Part shown: positions 43,241 to 52,246 of the stretch, one piece after another
Layout of the letters: each line of letters starts with the position of its first letter
Position numbering within the stretch: the first letter of the stretch is position 1
DNA from: UBA695 sp042691655
GTDB lineage: Bacteria; Verrucomicrobiota; Verrucomicrobiia; Chthoniobacterales; Chthoniobacteraceae
Length of the DNA: 64,000 nt
Direction: 5' to 3'
NCBI GenBank assembly: GCA_042691655.1
Contig: CP170506.1
Location: forward strand, 1 to 64,000
Notes under the pieces: generated by a model
Seen by the model: only the letters and a program-made list of their open reading frames with translations
What the model was told of the DNA's origin: nothing
Databases searched by the model: none
Position numbers and translations under genes: made by a program

Positions 43241-43894
43241 ATGAATCTATTCATTACCGGAATTGATACCGACGCGGGAAAAACCTACGTCTCCACGCTC
43301 CTGGTGCGGGCGCTGCGCGAGGCCGGGCTCGATACCGCCCCGATGAAGCCCTTCTGCTGCGGCAGCCGCGAGGATGCCGAAAAGCTCCACGAAGCCTGTG
43401 GCCGCTCCGTCCCGCTGGACGAGATCAACCCCGTCTATTTCGCCTCGCCCACCGCCCCGTACACCGCTGCCAAGCTCGAGCACCGCCCTGTTGACGTGCC
43501 TGCTGTCCTGGCCGCCTTCCAGCGGCTGCGCGCGGCGCACCGCTCCGTGATCGTCGAGGGCGTGGGCGGCTGGATGGTCCCGATTACCCGGGATTACTAC
43601 GTCGCCGACCTGGCGGCGGATATGGGCTTTCCCGTGGCCGTGGTCGTTCGCAACCGCCTCGGAGCCTTGAACCACGCCCTCCTGACCGTGCGCGACCTCG
43701 AGCGCAGGGGGCTCAAATTTGCCGGGATCATTTTCAACCGTGCCGAACCGGAGAACGACCCCGCCGCCGCCACCAACCGCGAGCTGCTCGAAGAACTGCT
43801 GGGGGCCCCCATCCTCTTCGAAGTCGCCCCAGGGCAGGCTGCGCTGGAGGTGTCCGAAGTGCAGACCCGCCTCGGCGGTAAATCGTTTCCCTGA
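43241..43894 (+). CDS. bioD: Dethiobiotin synthetase
   Basis: A 217-residue ATP-dependent carboxylase-type enzyme that forms the ureido ring of dethiobiotin. The P-loop is NLFITGIDTDAGKTYVS at the N-terminus, followed by APMKPFCCGSREDAE and IVEGVGGWMVPI; IFNRAEPEND is the NxR-type nucleotide site. The start cannot be much later than 43241 because the P-loop begins at residue 6. No other bio genes are adjacent. The terminator of dnaN lies immediately before it, leaving no room for a standard promoter or ribosome site. Confidence 0.92.
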   Translation: MNLFITGIDTDAGKTYVSTLLVRALREAGLDTAPMKPFCCGSREDAEKLHEACGRSVPLDEINPVYFASPTAPYTAAKLEHRPVDVPAVLAAFQRLRAAHRSVIVEGVGGWMVPITRDYYVADLAADMGFPVAVVVRNRLGALNHALLTVRDLERRGLKFAGIIFNRAEPENDPAAATNRELLEELLGAPILFEVAPGQAALEVSEVQTRLGGKSFP

Positions 43895-43945
43895 CACCCA
43901 ACGGGCTCCCGGCTTCCGTAGGCATTTGGAGGAGAGAGGGAGCCC

Positions 43946-44422
43946 ATGTTACTACAGAAGACGTTTCATCTGCCCGCGTCGCGCGAGGCAGCCCAGGCGC
44001 GGCTGGCCGATCTACCCGGCTACCGCCGCGAGTTGGCAAAGTTTGACCTCGCCGTCGTCTCGCCTGAGGGGCGGGCCCACTTTGTGGCCCGGCTGCCCGG
44101 CGGATTCCGCGCCGACGTCGAGCTGGAAAAAGTCCCCGGCGGCAACGGGGCCCAGACGCTCTTTCGCTCCAGCGGGGGGAATGTCGAGATTCTGGGCGTC
44201 CTGGAGTTTTTCTCCATCCGCCCCGGCCTCACCGAAGTCGTCATCACCCTCGATTACTTGATCGGGCCGTTTTTCTTCCGGTGCGTCGACCGGTTTGGCC
44301 ACTGCATGGACCGTTTTCTGAACCGCGAACTGGAGCGGGTCGAAGCCGCCTTAAGCGGCGTGGGCGACAGCCGCCGCCTGCGGATCAACACCCCCGCGCG
44401 GATGAACCACCACCCGCAGTAG
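43946..44422 (+). CDS. SRPBCC-like hypothetical protein
   Basis: A 158-residue soluble protein. The beginning (MLLQKTFHLPASREAAQARL) and the alternating strands plus C-terminal helix (YLIGPFFFRCVDRFGHCMDRFLNRELERVE) suggest a START/Bet v1-type lipid or ligand cavity fold; this is a fold guess from pattern. A GGAGG lies about 16 bases before the ATG. It is 51 bases after bioD on the same strand. Function unknown. Confidence 0.65.
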   Translation: MLLQKTFHLPASREAAQARLADLPGYRRELAKFDLAVVSPEGRAHFVARLPGGFRADVELEKVPGGNGAQTLFRSSGGNVEILGVLEFFSIRPGLTEVVITLDYLIGPFFFRCVDRFGHCMDRFLNRELERVEAALSGVGDSRRLRINTPARMNHHPQ

Positions 44423-44426
44423 GGGA

Positions 44427-44577
44427 GGGGGGAATTACACAGAGGACACTGAGAGCACAGAGGGCACGGAGTTTTTTAAAAGGGGCTCAGCGTAAGAGTG
44501 CCGTCTCATTCCAATCCCGTTTTTCCCCCTCTGTCTTTCTCTCCGTGTCCTCTGTGTCCTCTGTGGTGAATCCCCCC
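44427..44577. repeat. CACAGAG-type inverted repeat element, copy 1
   Basis: A 151-bp imperfect palindrome. The left arm (ATTACACAGAGGACACTGAG, then CACAGAGGGCACGGAG) is mirrored by the right arm (CTCCGTGTCCTCTGTGTCCT, then CTGTGGTGAATCCCCCC). It starts four bases after one gene stop and ends at the stop of the convergent kinase gene. A shorter relative is at 61198-61305. Confidence 0.8.
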
Positions 44578-46293
44578 CTAGTTCACCTCTGTCTTCTGCG
44601 CCACCGGGCTGACCCCGGCCCGGATCGCCACCAAGCTGCGCAGGAAAGCCGGGTCCACCGGCTTGAGCACGAACTCGTGGAACCCGCTTTGCGCCGCGTG
44701 CACCCGGTCGTGCTCCTCCCCGAAGCCGCTCATCGCCACCAGATGGGTTTTCGTCAGCTCAGGGCGCGAACAAAGGCACTCCGCCACCGAGAACCCATCC
44801 ACATCCGGCAGGTTCAGGTCGATGAGCACGATGTCGGGCTGGAAGGAGAGCGCCCGGTCGAGCGCCTGCGCCCCCGTGGCGCATCCCTGCGTCTCGTGCC
44901 CCCAGCGTTTGAGCAAACGGCCCAGCGTCTCGCGGAATTCCGTGTTGTCGTCCACCACCAGCACCCGGCAGGAAAGCGGCACCGTTTCCGGCCTCACTAC
45001 AGCCTGGTCCAGGGGGTCCGGCTTGGGGATCGGGTGCGCCGGGGCGATCCCCAGCGGCAGCCGTACCGTGAAGCGGCAGCCCTTGCCCACCCCGTCGCTT
45101 TCCGCTTTCACATGGCCCCGGTGCAGCTTCACGAGCTGACGGACCAGCGGCAGCCCCAGCCCCAGGCCGCCCCGCTCGCCAGCCCCTTCCGACTGCACGA
45201 ACGGGTCAAAAATTCGCTCCAGCATCTCCGGCGGCAGCCCGATGCCCTCGTCCACCACGTAGAGCACCGCCTCGCCGCCTTCGGTCTTCAGCGCCAGGCT
45301 TACCTTCCGTCCCGGCGGGGTGAACTTCGCCGCGTTCGCCAGCAAATTACTGACAATCTGCTGCACCCGCACCGGGTCGGCCTCCAGCCAGAGCGGCTGT
45401 GGCGGCAGGCTGACCACCAGATGCTGCCCTCCCTTGGCGAAGACCGGCTTGGCCACCTTTGCCGCCTCCCTCACGGCGTCTACCAAGTCGAGCGTCGTCT
45501 TTTGCAGCACCAGTTTCCCCCGGGTCACTCGGGAAAGATCCAGTAAATCCTCCGTCAGGCGCGAGAGATGGCGCACCTGGGTTTCGATGATCTCCGTGGC
45601 GTCCTCCGGCTCCGGTGAGCGCAGCAGCTCCACTGCGTTGAGGATCGACGCCAGCGGGTTGCGCAGCTCATGGGCCAGCATCGTCACAAAGCGGTCCTTC
45701 ATCTCGCTGAGGCGGTCCATTTCCCGCTCATGCGCGGCGAGCTTCCGGCGGGTCTCCGTCTCCACCTGGTTGAGGTCCTTCAGCTCCTGGGTAAGGTGGA
45801 CGAACGAATGGCGCAGCTCAATCTGCGCCATGGCATGGCGGCTCAGCGTCTGCAAAATCCGCATCTGGCGCGGATCGAAATCCGGCCGGGGCTTGTGGTC
45901 CAGGATGCAGATCGCCCCCAGGGCATAGCCCTCATGGGTCAGCAGCGGCGCACCCGCGTAAAAGCGCAGCGGCGGTTGGAGATCGAACGCCGGACCCGGG
46001 TTAAAGCGGGGGTCTTCCGCCGCGTCGTGCACCACCAGCCCGCCCGGGTCCAGGATCGCGTAAGTGCTAAAGCCCCGCTCCCGGGGCAGCTCCGACCACG
46101 GTAGCCCCGTGCTGGCCTTGAACCAGAGCCGGTTCTCGTCCACCAGGCTCACCACCGCCACCGGCGCGTGGAAAATATATCCGGCCAGCACGGTCAGCGC
46201 GTCAAACGTGGCATCCGGAGGCGTGTCCAGCAGCCCATATTGGCGCAATACCCGCAGCCGTGCCTCTTCATTTGGCGGCATTGGGAAACTCAT
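44578..46293 (-). CDS. Hybrid sensor histidine kinase (GAF-HisKA-HATPase-REC)
   Basis: A 571-residue soluble hybrid kinase with no membrane helices. GAF-like sensor (about 20-165), a coiled linker (170-210), a dimerisation domain with the phospho-His box (MLAHELRNPLASILNAVELL), an ATPase with N-box (NLLANAAKFTPPG), G1 (DEGIGLPPEM) and G2 (GLGLGLPLV). The C-terminal receiver (about 440-555) has the acidic pair (VDDN), phosphoacceptor Asp in LIDLNLPDVDGF, and Lys in LKPVDP. The signal is unknown. The ATG at 46281 has a better-placed AGGAG than the one at 46293 and is an alternative start. Confidence 0.92.
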   Translation of the reverse strand: MSFPMPPNEEARLRVLRQYGLLDTPPDATFDALTVLAGYIFHAPVAVVSLVDENRLWFKASTGLPWSELPRERGFSTYAILDPGGLVVHDAAEDPRFNPGPAFDLQPPLRFYAGAPLLTHEGYALGAICILDHKPRPDFDPRQMRILQTLSRHAMAQIELRHSFVHLTQELKDLNQVETETRRKLAAHEREMDRLSEMKDRFVTMLAHELRNPLASILNAVELLRSPEPEDATEIIETQVRHLSRLTEDLLDLSRVTRGKLVLQKTTLDLVDAVREAAKVAKPVFAKGGQHLVVSLPPQPLWLEADPVRVQQIVSNLLANAAKFTPPGRKVSLALKTEGGEAVLYVVDEGIGLPPEMLERIFDPFVQSEGAGERGGLGLGLPLVRQLVKLHRGHVKAESDGVGKGCRFTVRLPLGIAPAHPIPKPDPLDQAVVRPETVPLSCRVLVVDDNTEFRETLGRLLKRWGHETQGCATGAQALDRALSFQPDIVLIDLNLPDVDGFSVAECLCSRPELTKTHLVAMSGFGEEHDRVHAAQSGFHEFVLKPVDPAFLRSLVAIRAGVSPVAQKTEVN

Positions 46294-46394
46294 CTCCTCT
46301 CACCCTTTTCAGCCTTCCTTCTACGTCCCTCATCCATGGCAGCCCCTCCTTTTTTGGTTGCCCCTAGGAATCGCACTTTGAAGCCGCTCCGCGT

Positions 46395-46712
46395 TTATGA
46401 AAACCGGACGTCCTTCCCCGGCTCCATCTCGAAACTTAGCTCGAAATGCTCCCGGGTATTGGGCTTGAGCACCCGTTCCAAGTGCTTGATGTAGACGGCG
46501 TTCTCTTTGTAGAGCTCCAGTTTTTCGGTCGACTCCACCTCCACGGCGATGAAAAAGGCCCATTCGCTCGCCGGGTCGATGTTGCGGCCGCAGCGCAGCA
46601 CCAGCACTTCGTCGATTTTGAGCAACTGGGCGCGGGTCTGGCGCGTGATGGAGTCCAGCTCTTCGGCAGAGATTTCCGGGTTGAGTTTAAAAAGCGCGAG
46701 GTGATGGATCAT
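46395..46712 (-). CDS. Dabb (stress-response A/B barrel) domain protein
   Basis: A 105-residue protein with the dimeric alpha/beta barrel signature: MIHHLALFKLNPEISAEELD at the N-terminus, then CGRNIDPASEWAFFIAVEVE and YIKHLERVLKPNTREHF. The conserved His pair near the N-terminus and the late YxxHP-like segment match Dabb proteins. The ATG at 46712 was chosen because the domain starts there and GGGGG lies upstream. The long upstream extension would overlap the next gene. Function unknown; some relatives are stress-induced. Confidence 0.82.
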   Translation of the reverse strand: MIHHLALFKLNPEISAEELDSITRQTRAQLLKIDEVLVLRCGRNIDPASEWAFFIAVEVESTEKLELYKENAVYIKHLERVLKPNTREHFELSFEMEPGKDVRFS

Positions 46713-46735
46713 GACCACAAGTTCCCCCGAAAAAA

Positions 46736-47521
46736 CTATCGGTTCGGAGCGGGTCGGTAAGTGTCCACGCGGCGCGAGAGTTCCGTAATCCACGCCTCCA
46801 CCTGGGTGGCATCGAGCCACTGGGCGTCCGCGGGAGCGCGCCACGTTTCCGGCGGCAGGGAGGGGGCCGACTCCAGGCGCTCGATGCGCACCGTCATGCT
46901 CCAGCCCGGGCCGACGAGCCGCAGGTGATCCAGTTTTTCCCCCGGGGTGAGCGTCATCTGCGCATGCCATTCCTGCGCGCCGAGGCTTTTGGCCAGCTCG
47001 GGCATGAGGCGCACCTCCAGCGTGCGCAGCCCTTGGACGGGAGCTACTTCCTTTACATGGAAGAGAATCGGCAAAAGCGCGAGCTGCTGGGGCGGGAAGG
47101 GGAGCACCATCGGCTCCAGGCCCTGGGCCTTCTTTTTCTTGTGGCGAGGCGGTTCGCCCGGAGGATTGGCGAGATCGGCAAAGGGCGCTCCGCTCGGGCT
47201 CACCCAGACGGAATTTCCCGCGCGGCAGAGCGCCACCGGCGTCCCGTTGTAAACGCCGCGAATGAGCAGGTGCTCCGGCGGCTGGAGGAGCAGCTCATAG
47301 CGCGCCCCGAGCAGCTCCGGCGGCAAGCCGGTCATCTCTTCCAGCACTACAGAGAGGGAAAGCGCGTGGTTGGCGGCCTCGGGGGTGAAAACCGAGGCAA
47401 TGGGCGTCAGCACCCGGCCCAGGGTGTCGTAGGGGTTCGAAGAAACGGGTGCCTGCTGGGCCCGCAGGGGCAAATAGCACGCCAGCAGCGCGATAAGGAC
47501 AAGTGTCGGTAATTTTTTCAT
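46736..47521 (-). CDS. Secreted protein of unknown function
   Basis: A 261-residue protein with a clear signal peptide (MKKLPTLVLIALLACYLPLRAQQA, cleavage near residue 22). The mature part has no motif I recognise; a basic patch (PPRHKKKKAQGLEP) lies near 135. It precedes the Dabb gene by 23 bases and is divergent from the exbB-like gene across only 54 bases, which implies shared control DNA. Periplasmic location is inferred. Confidence 0.75.
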   Translation of the reverse strand: MKKLPTLVLIALLACYLPLRAQQAPVSSNPYDTLGRVLTPIASVFTPEAANHALSLSVVLEEMTGLPPELLGARYELLLQPPEHLLIRGVYNGTPVALCRAGNSVWVSPSGAPFADLANPPGEPPRHKKKKAQGLEPMVLPFPPQQLALLPILFHVKEVAPVQGLRTLEVRLMPELAKSLGAQEWHAQMTLTPGEKLDHLRLVGPGWSMTVRIERLESAPSLPPETWRAPADAQWLDATQVEAWITELSRRVDTYRPAPNR

Positions 47522-47575
47522 GAAGCCAAGGTTGCGTTCGCCAAGCCAACGATCTTTACTACCGTCATTGCCGAA

Positions 47576-48319
47576 ATGCCACTATTGACGCTATTTTTAG
47601 CCGACGGAGGGTTGATTTTTGCCTTCAAGCACTCAACGATGCCAGGCAAGACGGTCCTGTTTTGCCTTTTTGTCGCCTCGATTTTCTCCTGGGCGGTCAT
47701 GGTTACAAAGCTGCGGATGGTCAACACCGCCAAAAAACAGTCGGGCAGCTTCCTGGATCTCTTCCGGAGCCACCGCCAGCCGCTGCACCTCTATGAATCG
47801 AAGCTGAAGTTCGAGGGGTCGCCCGTTTACGCCGTCTACCGAGCCGGATGCCGCGAGCTGACCTTCCACTTGCTGGGCTCCCAGGAGGTGGACGACACCT
47901 TCCGCGCCCGCCTGGATGACGCGCCCAAGATTTCCCCGGCCCAGATGCGCGTCGTCACCACCGCGCTGGAGCGAGCCGTGGGCGAGACGTCCCTGCGCCT
48001 GGAGGAGGGGATGATCCTGCTGGCCACGGCAGTCAGCGGCGCCCCCTTCCTCGGCCTGCTCGGAACGGTCTGGGGCGTCATGGAGACCTTCGGCGGCGTT
48101 GCCGAGGCCGGTTCCGCCAGCTTGACGGCCATGGCCCCCGGGGTTTCCGCCGCCTTGATCACCACCGTCACCGGCCTGCTCGTGGCCATCCCCGCCATGT
48201 TCGGCTATAACTTCCTGGTGACGAGCATCCGGGCCTTGATCGTCCGGATGGACAACTTCGCCGCCGAGCTTTCCAGCGAATTCGAGCACCAGTACGTAGA
48301 CCACACGCTCCGTGATTAG
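47576..48319 (+). CDS. MotA/TolQ/ExbB-family proton-channel protein
   Basis: A 247-residue inner-membrane protein with three helices: one near 25-45 and two in the C-terminal half, with the family pattern GAPFLGLLGTVWGVMETF and SAALITTVTGLLVAIPAMF. The cytoplasmic loop lies between them. With the ExbD-like and TonB-like genes that follow it makes a proton-motive-force energy transducer. TolQ rather than ExbB cannot be excluded because no tolA or pal is seen. Confidence 0.93.
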   Translation: MPLLTLFLADGGLIFAFKHSTMPGKTVLFCLFVASIFSWAVMVTKLRMVNTAKKQSGSFLDLFRSHRQPLHLYESKLKFEGSPVYAVYRAGCRELTFHLLGSQEVDDTFRARLDDAPKISPAQMRVVTTALERAVGETSLRLEEGMILLATAVSGAPFLGLLGTVWGVMETFGGVAEAGSASLTAMAPGVSAALITTVTGLLVAIPAMFGYNFLVTSIRALIVRMDNFAAELSSEFEHQYVDHTLRD

Positions 48320-48325
48320 CGCGTC

Positions 48326-48739
48326 ATGAAACGCTTCTCCGACCGCCACCAGCTTACGACGCTCTCCGAGTTGAACGTCACGCCGCTCCTCGACTTGGCG
48401 TTCGTGCTGCTCATCATTTTCATGATCACCACGCCGCTTATGGAGAACAGCAGCAACCTCGTGCTGCCCACCCACAAAGCGGCCGAGGGCGCGGCGGAAC
48501 CGCCCGACGTGGAGACGATCTCCATCGACCGGGACGCGCTCGTGACCATCGACAAAAGCTCCGTGCCGCCCGAGGCCGTGCGCGAGGCCATCGCAAACCT
48601 GAAAGCCACCCGGCCCGCCCTGGCGGTGCAAATCCGGGCCGATAAATCGCTCTCCGTGCAGCAGCTCATGGACGTCATGGACTCCATTCGGGCCGCCGGG
48701 GTCACCAAAGTCGGCCTTGTCGGGACCAAGGAGCAATAA
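48326..48739 (+). CDS. ExbD/TolR-family protein
   Basis: A 137-residue protein with one helix containing the proton-relay Asp (NVTPLLDLAFVLLIIFMITT) and a periplasmic domain with VQIRADKSLSVQQLMDVMD. Six bases separate it from the ExbB-like gene and the next gene starts seven bases after its stop. It is the stator partner of the ExbB-like channel. Confidence 0.93.
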   Translation: MKRFSDRHQLTTLSELNVTPLLDLAFVLLIIFMITTPLMENSSNLVLPTHKAAEGAAEPPDVETISIDRDALVTIDKSSVPPEAVREAIANLKATRPALAVQIRADKSLSVQQLMDVMDSIRAAGVTKVGLVGTKEQ

Positions 48740-48746
48740 CGAGGCG

Positions 48747-49925
48747 ATGAGCGGCGATTCCAAATTTCGGCGCAACGTCCTCCTGGTTGCCTTGGCCCAT
48801 GTCCTCTTTTTGGGGGGCCTCTACCTGTGCACTTACTTCGGCACCACTAAGCCCGTCGAAATGCAGACCTGGCTCGACGGCGGTTCGCCCCCCTCGGGCG
48901 ACCCGGACGAAGCCGGATCGGAAAAAACCGTCGCGACAGCCGCCACTGTGGAGCCGACCCCTGCGCCCACCCCGGAACCAGAGGCATCGCCCGAGCCCAA
49001 GCCGGAGAAAAAGGCGGAGGAGCCCCCCGTAAGCCCGAAGGACGAAGCCCCCAGCGAGATCGTCCTCGCCACGCCGACCCCGCAGGCAACCCCCACGCCC
49101 ACGCCAACCCCGACGCCAACTCCCACACCCACGCCGACTCCAACCCCTACGCCCACCCCAAAACCGACCCCCACGCCGACCCCTAAGCCCACCCCGACCC
49201 CCACGCCCAAGCCGACGCCGAAACCGACCCCAACCCCGACTCCCAAACCCAAGCCAACCCCCAAACCGACGCCCAAGGAGACCCCGAAACCAAAGGAGAC
49301 TCCGAAGCCGAAACCGTCGGCCACGGCCACGCCGAATCCCAAAGCCTCCCCCAAACCGTCTGAAAAGGCTAATGCCTCCAAGGGGAAAGCCGAGGCTGAC
49401 AGCGGCAAAAAAGCGGCGGAGGGCGAAGAGACCTCGGAGTCAAAGGCAAAATTTCTGGACGCCACGGGCACCGGCAGCGGGACCACCGCCAACGGCAAAA
49501 AAGGCGGCAAGACCGCTGACGGCACCGGCGGCGGCGATGGAGCCGGGGGCAACGGCAAGGGCAAGATCGGCGGAGTCGGCAACGGCACCGGCGCAGGCAA
49601 AGGCGATGGCCACGAGGGCGGCAGCAATAAGGAGACCAACTTCGGCTGGTACAACCTGATGCTGCACGACCGCTTCTACGCCCGCTGGGATCAGCCCCTC
49701 TCCGTGCTCCAGACCGGCCAGAGCTACGCCGCGCGGGTGAAGATCAAGATCGAGCGCAACGGCCACATCGCGAACGTCTCGCTTTCGAAACCCTCCGGTA
49801 ACGACACCGTCGACGAGTCAGTGTTGACGGCCGCCCGGCGCGTCCTGCAGGTCGATCCGATCCCGAAAGGCCTTGGCGACGGGGAGGGCTACGAGGTCAA
49901 TATCGAGTTCAATTTGAGCCCATAG
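48747..49925 (+). CDS. TonB-like energy transducer with long Pro-Thr/Pro-Lys repeat
   Basis: A 392-residue protein. One N-terminal helix (NVLLVALAHVLFLGGLYLC) anchors it; the long periplasmic spacer is made of Pro-Thr then Pro-Lys dipeptides (about 110-200), then a charged and Gly-rich segment (to about 300). The C-terminal TonB/TolA-type domain (about 305-392: YNLMLHDRFYARWDQP, YAARVKIKIERNGHIA, SKPSGNDTVDESVLTAARRV) would contact outer-membrane receptors. The ATG at 48747 has GAGG just upstream. The spacer could reach across the periplasm. The repeats at DNA level (49076-49320) may vary in length between strains. Confidence 0.9.
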   Translation: MSGDSKFRRNVLLVALAHVLFLGGLYLCTYFGTTKPVEMQTWLDGGSPPSGDPDEAGSEKTVATAATVEPTPAPTPEPEASPEPKPEKKAEEPPVSPKDEAPSEIVLATPTPQATPTPTPTPTPTPTPTPTPTPTPTPKPTPTPTPKPTPTPTPKPTPKPTPTPTPKPKPTPKPTPKETPKPKETPKPKPSATATPNPKASPKPSEKANASKGKAEADSGKKAAEGEETSESKAKFLDATGTGSGTTANGKKGGKTADGTGGGDGAGGNGKGKIGGVGNGTGAGKGDGHEGGSNKETNFGWYNLMLHDRFYARWDQPLSVLQTGQSYAARVKIKIERNGHIANVSLSKPSGNDTVDESVLTAARRVLQVDPIPKGLGDGEGYEVNIEFNLSP

Positions 49926-50000
49926 GGCATCTGGCCGATATTCAGGGGAACCCAAAAGCCTGGAGTTTTGCTGACATTAAACGGTAGATAGTTTTTCAAT

Positions 50001-51278
50001 ATGAGCATTCCCATTCTCTACGGCCAAGGCACGCTGCCGCTGGATCTGCCCGAGGATTGCAAGGCGGCGATCATCGCCAAACCGCCCATGCCCCATCTGC
50101 CCGACCCGCGCCAGGCGGTTGCCAAAGCGTTGGCGCACCCGTCCTCCGGTGAGCCGCTGGCCGCGCTGGCCGCCACGGCGAAGTCGGCCTGCATCTTGAT
50201 CTGCGACATCACGCGCCCCGTGCCCAATGGGCTCATCCTGCGCCCCATTATTGAGACGCTGCTCGCTGCAGGCATCGACGCCGCGCGCATCTGCGTCCTG
50301 GTCGCCACGGGCCTGCACCGGCCCAATCTCGGGGCCGAGCTGCACGAGCTGGTCAACGACGAATGGGTCATGAACACCGTGCGCGTGGAAAACCACTACG
50401 CTCACGAGGACCAAGCGCACACCGACCTGGGCAAAACGTCTTTTGGCACCCCGGTCAAGCTCGACCGCCGGTTTGTGGAAGCCGACCTGAAAATCGCCAC
50501 GGGCCTCGTGGAGCCGCATTTCATGGCCGGGTACTCCGGCGGCCGGAAAGTCATCTCGCCGGGAATCGCTCACGCCGACACCGTCGGCACCTTTCACAAC
50601 ACGCGGTTCATGGAGAACCCGGCGGTGCGCAACTGCAACTTCGAGGGCAACACGCTCCACTCGGAGCAACTGGCCATCGTCCGAATGCTGGGCCGCGTCC
50701 ATGCCGTCAATACCTGCCTCGACGCCGAACGGCGGCTGGCGTTTGTCAACTTTGGCGAAATCCTCGCCTCGCATGAGGAGGCGGTGCACTTCATGCGGGC
50801 CTTCGCCGAAAGAACGGCTCCGGTGCGGTACCGCTGCGTCATCACGAGCGCCGCAGGCTACCCGCTCGACAAAACCTATTACCAGACCATCAAAGGCATC
50901 GTGGGCGCATTGGGCATTTTGGAGAAAGGCGGCTCGCTCCTGATCGCCTCGGAGTGTTCCGAGGGCCTGGGGTCCGCCGAGTTCCAGGAAGCGCAGACAT
51001 TGCTCGCGAACAAAGGCATCGAGGGCTTCCTCGCCGAAGCGCGAAGCCGCTCGCTCGCCCACGTCGACGAATGGCAGACCGTCAAACTGATCGAGGTCAT
51101 CCGCGACCACCGCGTCCACCTCTACACCACCCGCCTAAGCGACGAACAACGAGCCCTCACCGGAGCCACCTGCCACCGCGACTGGCCAGAGGCCGTAGCC
51201 GCCGTCTTGCGCGAAACCGCCGCCACAGAAATCGCCGTCATCCCCGAAGGCCCCTACGTCATCCCCTTTGCGCCCTAG
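50001..51278 (+). CDS. LarA-like nickel-pincer-dependent racemase/epimerase
   Basis: A 425-residue member of the lactate racemase catalytic family (DUF2088). Residues matching the LarA ligand and catalytic set are present: His106 in TGLHRP, His173 in EPHFMAGYSG, Lys183 in GRKVIS, and His199 in TFHN. The family uses a nickel-pincer (NPN) cofactor to interconvert 2-hydroxy acids; LarB, LarC and LarE needed to make it are not in the window. The substrate may not be lactate. Its stop codon TAG is formed by the left end of an inserted hairpin element (51276-51442). The convergent neighbour is phoU. Confidence 0.88.
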   Translation: MSIPILYGQGTLPLDLPEDCKAAIIAKPPMPHLPDPRQAVAKALAHPSSGEPLAALAATAKSACILICDITRPVPNGLILRPIIETLLAAGIDAARICVLVATGLHRPNLGAELHELVNDEWVMNTVRVENHYAHEDQAHTDLGKTSFGTPVKLDRRFVEADLKIATGLVEPHFMAGYSGGRKVISPGIAHADTVGTFHNTRFMENPAVRNCNFEGNTLHSEQLAIVRMLGRVHAVNTCLDAERRLAFVNFGEILASHEEAVHFMRAFAERTAPVRYRCVITSAAGYPLDKTYYQTIKGIVGALGILEKGGSLLIASECSEGLGSAEFQEAQTLLANKGIEGFLAEARSRSLAHVDEWQTVKLIEVIRDHRVHLYTTRLSDEQRALTGATCHRDWPEAVAAVLRETAATEIAVIPEGPYVIPFAP

Positions 51279-51442
51279 GTAGTGTCGTAACGAGATGCGC
51301 ATGGCAGCCACGAAGGATTTTTGATGCCGTTTTGTGGCTATTTTTGAGGGCAATATTGGTGAATACTGACCCAAAAATAGCTGCAAAACGGCGCAAAAAG
51401 CCGAAGTGGATGCCGTTGCGGCTCTCGTGACGACACTACCTA
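51276..51442. mobile_element. MITE-like hairpin element with TA-flanked inverted repeats
   Basis: The left end (TAGGTAGTGTCGTAACGAGA) is mirrored by the right end (TCTCGTGACGACACTACCTA), and the inverted match continues for about 80 bases with several mismatches (TTTTGATGCCGTTTTG against CAAAACGGCGCAAAAA; GGCTATTTTTG against CAAAAATAGC). There is no coding capacity. Terminal TA suggests target-site duplication as in IS630/Tc1-type insertion. It fills most of the gap between larA and phoU. Confidence 0.75.
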
Positions 51443-51518
51443 AACGGCAGGTTGACCCTCGTTCCCAATCCTCCAGAGTCAGGGAAATAGCCCGTTCTTT
51501 CAGGGCATAATCCCGTTT

Positions 51519-52187
51519 CTACCCGAGGGAAATCTTCCCTTCGTGCCGAATATCCTGGCCGCTGTAGAGGTAGAATACCTCCTCGGCGATGTTTTGCGCG
51601 TGGTCGGCGGCGCGTTCGATGGCCTTGGCCACCGTGATCAGGTTAAAGGCGCGCGTCACATTTTCCGGAGCCTCGGTCATGAGCTTGATCAACTTGCGGG
51701 AAATGCGGCGGTTGAGTTCGTCCACCTCCTTGTCGCGCGGAATCACCGTCTGGGCCAGCTCGTAGCGGGCTTCCACGAATGACGTGATTGCGTCGTGGAG
51801 CATCTCTTTCATGAGCGAGGCCATTTCGGGAATGTTCTCCACCTCCGTGAGCTGCGGCTCCTGGTTGAGGTCGCGGGCGCGGCGGGCGATCTTGGTGGCC
51901 TGGTCGGCGATGCGCTCCAGGTTGTTGGAAATCTTGGAGGCGATCAGCATCAGGCGCGAGTCCCGCGCGATGGGTCCGTGGGTCGCCATGTAGGTCACGA
52001 CCAAGTCATCCACGGCCACTTCGAGTTGATCGATTTCGTTGTCGGACGCCTCCACGATGTCGGAGAGTTGGTTGTCGCGCTCCACGACGGCTCTCACCGC
52101 CAGCGTCAGGCTGCGGTCGGTGAGGGTGGACATCAGGAGGAGCGTCTCGCGGATGCGGGCGAGCTGTTGTTCGAAAGGATGGCTCAT
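51519..52187 (-). CDS. phoU: Phosphate-signalling protein PhoU
   Basis: A 222-residue protein of two three-helix PhoU repeats (about 8-105 and 115-215), each with the pattern of metal-binding acidic residues (for example DNEIDQLEVAVDD, VEDLDQ-like segments and KEVDELNRRI). It represses the Pho regulon when phosphate is high, working with PstB. It follows pstB by 59 bases on the same strand. Its own stop faces the larA-like gene. Confidence 0.93.
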   Translation of the reverse strand: MSHPFEQQLARIRETLLLMSTLTDRSLTLAVRAVVERDNQLSDIVEASDNEIDQLEVAVDDLVVTYMATHGPIARDSRLMLIASKISNNLERIADQATKIARRARDLNQEPQLTEVENIPEMASLMKEMLHDAITSFVEARYELAQTVIPRDKEVDELNRRISRKLIKLMTEAPENVTRAFNLITVAKAIERAADHAQNIAEEVFYLYSGQDIRHEGKISLG

Positions 52188-52246
52188 GGGTGAAAAGGCT
52201 GGAGGCTAATGAAATGAAAAGGGAAACCCGTGGGGAGGTCGACGGC

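Noticed and set aside
48833..49654. A 273-codon Gly-Val repeat frame opposite the TonB-like gene
   Set aside because: It is the antisense reading of the Pro-Thr repeat DNA, which automatically gives a Gly-Val repeat.
51135..51386. A short - strand frame through the hairpin element
   Set aside because: It has no transposase motif and mostly reads the larA antisense and the palindrome.
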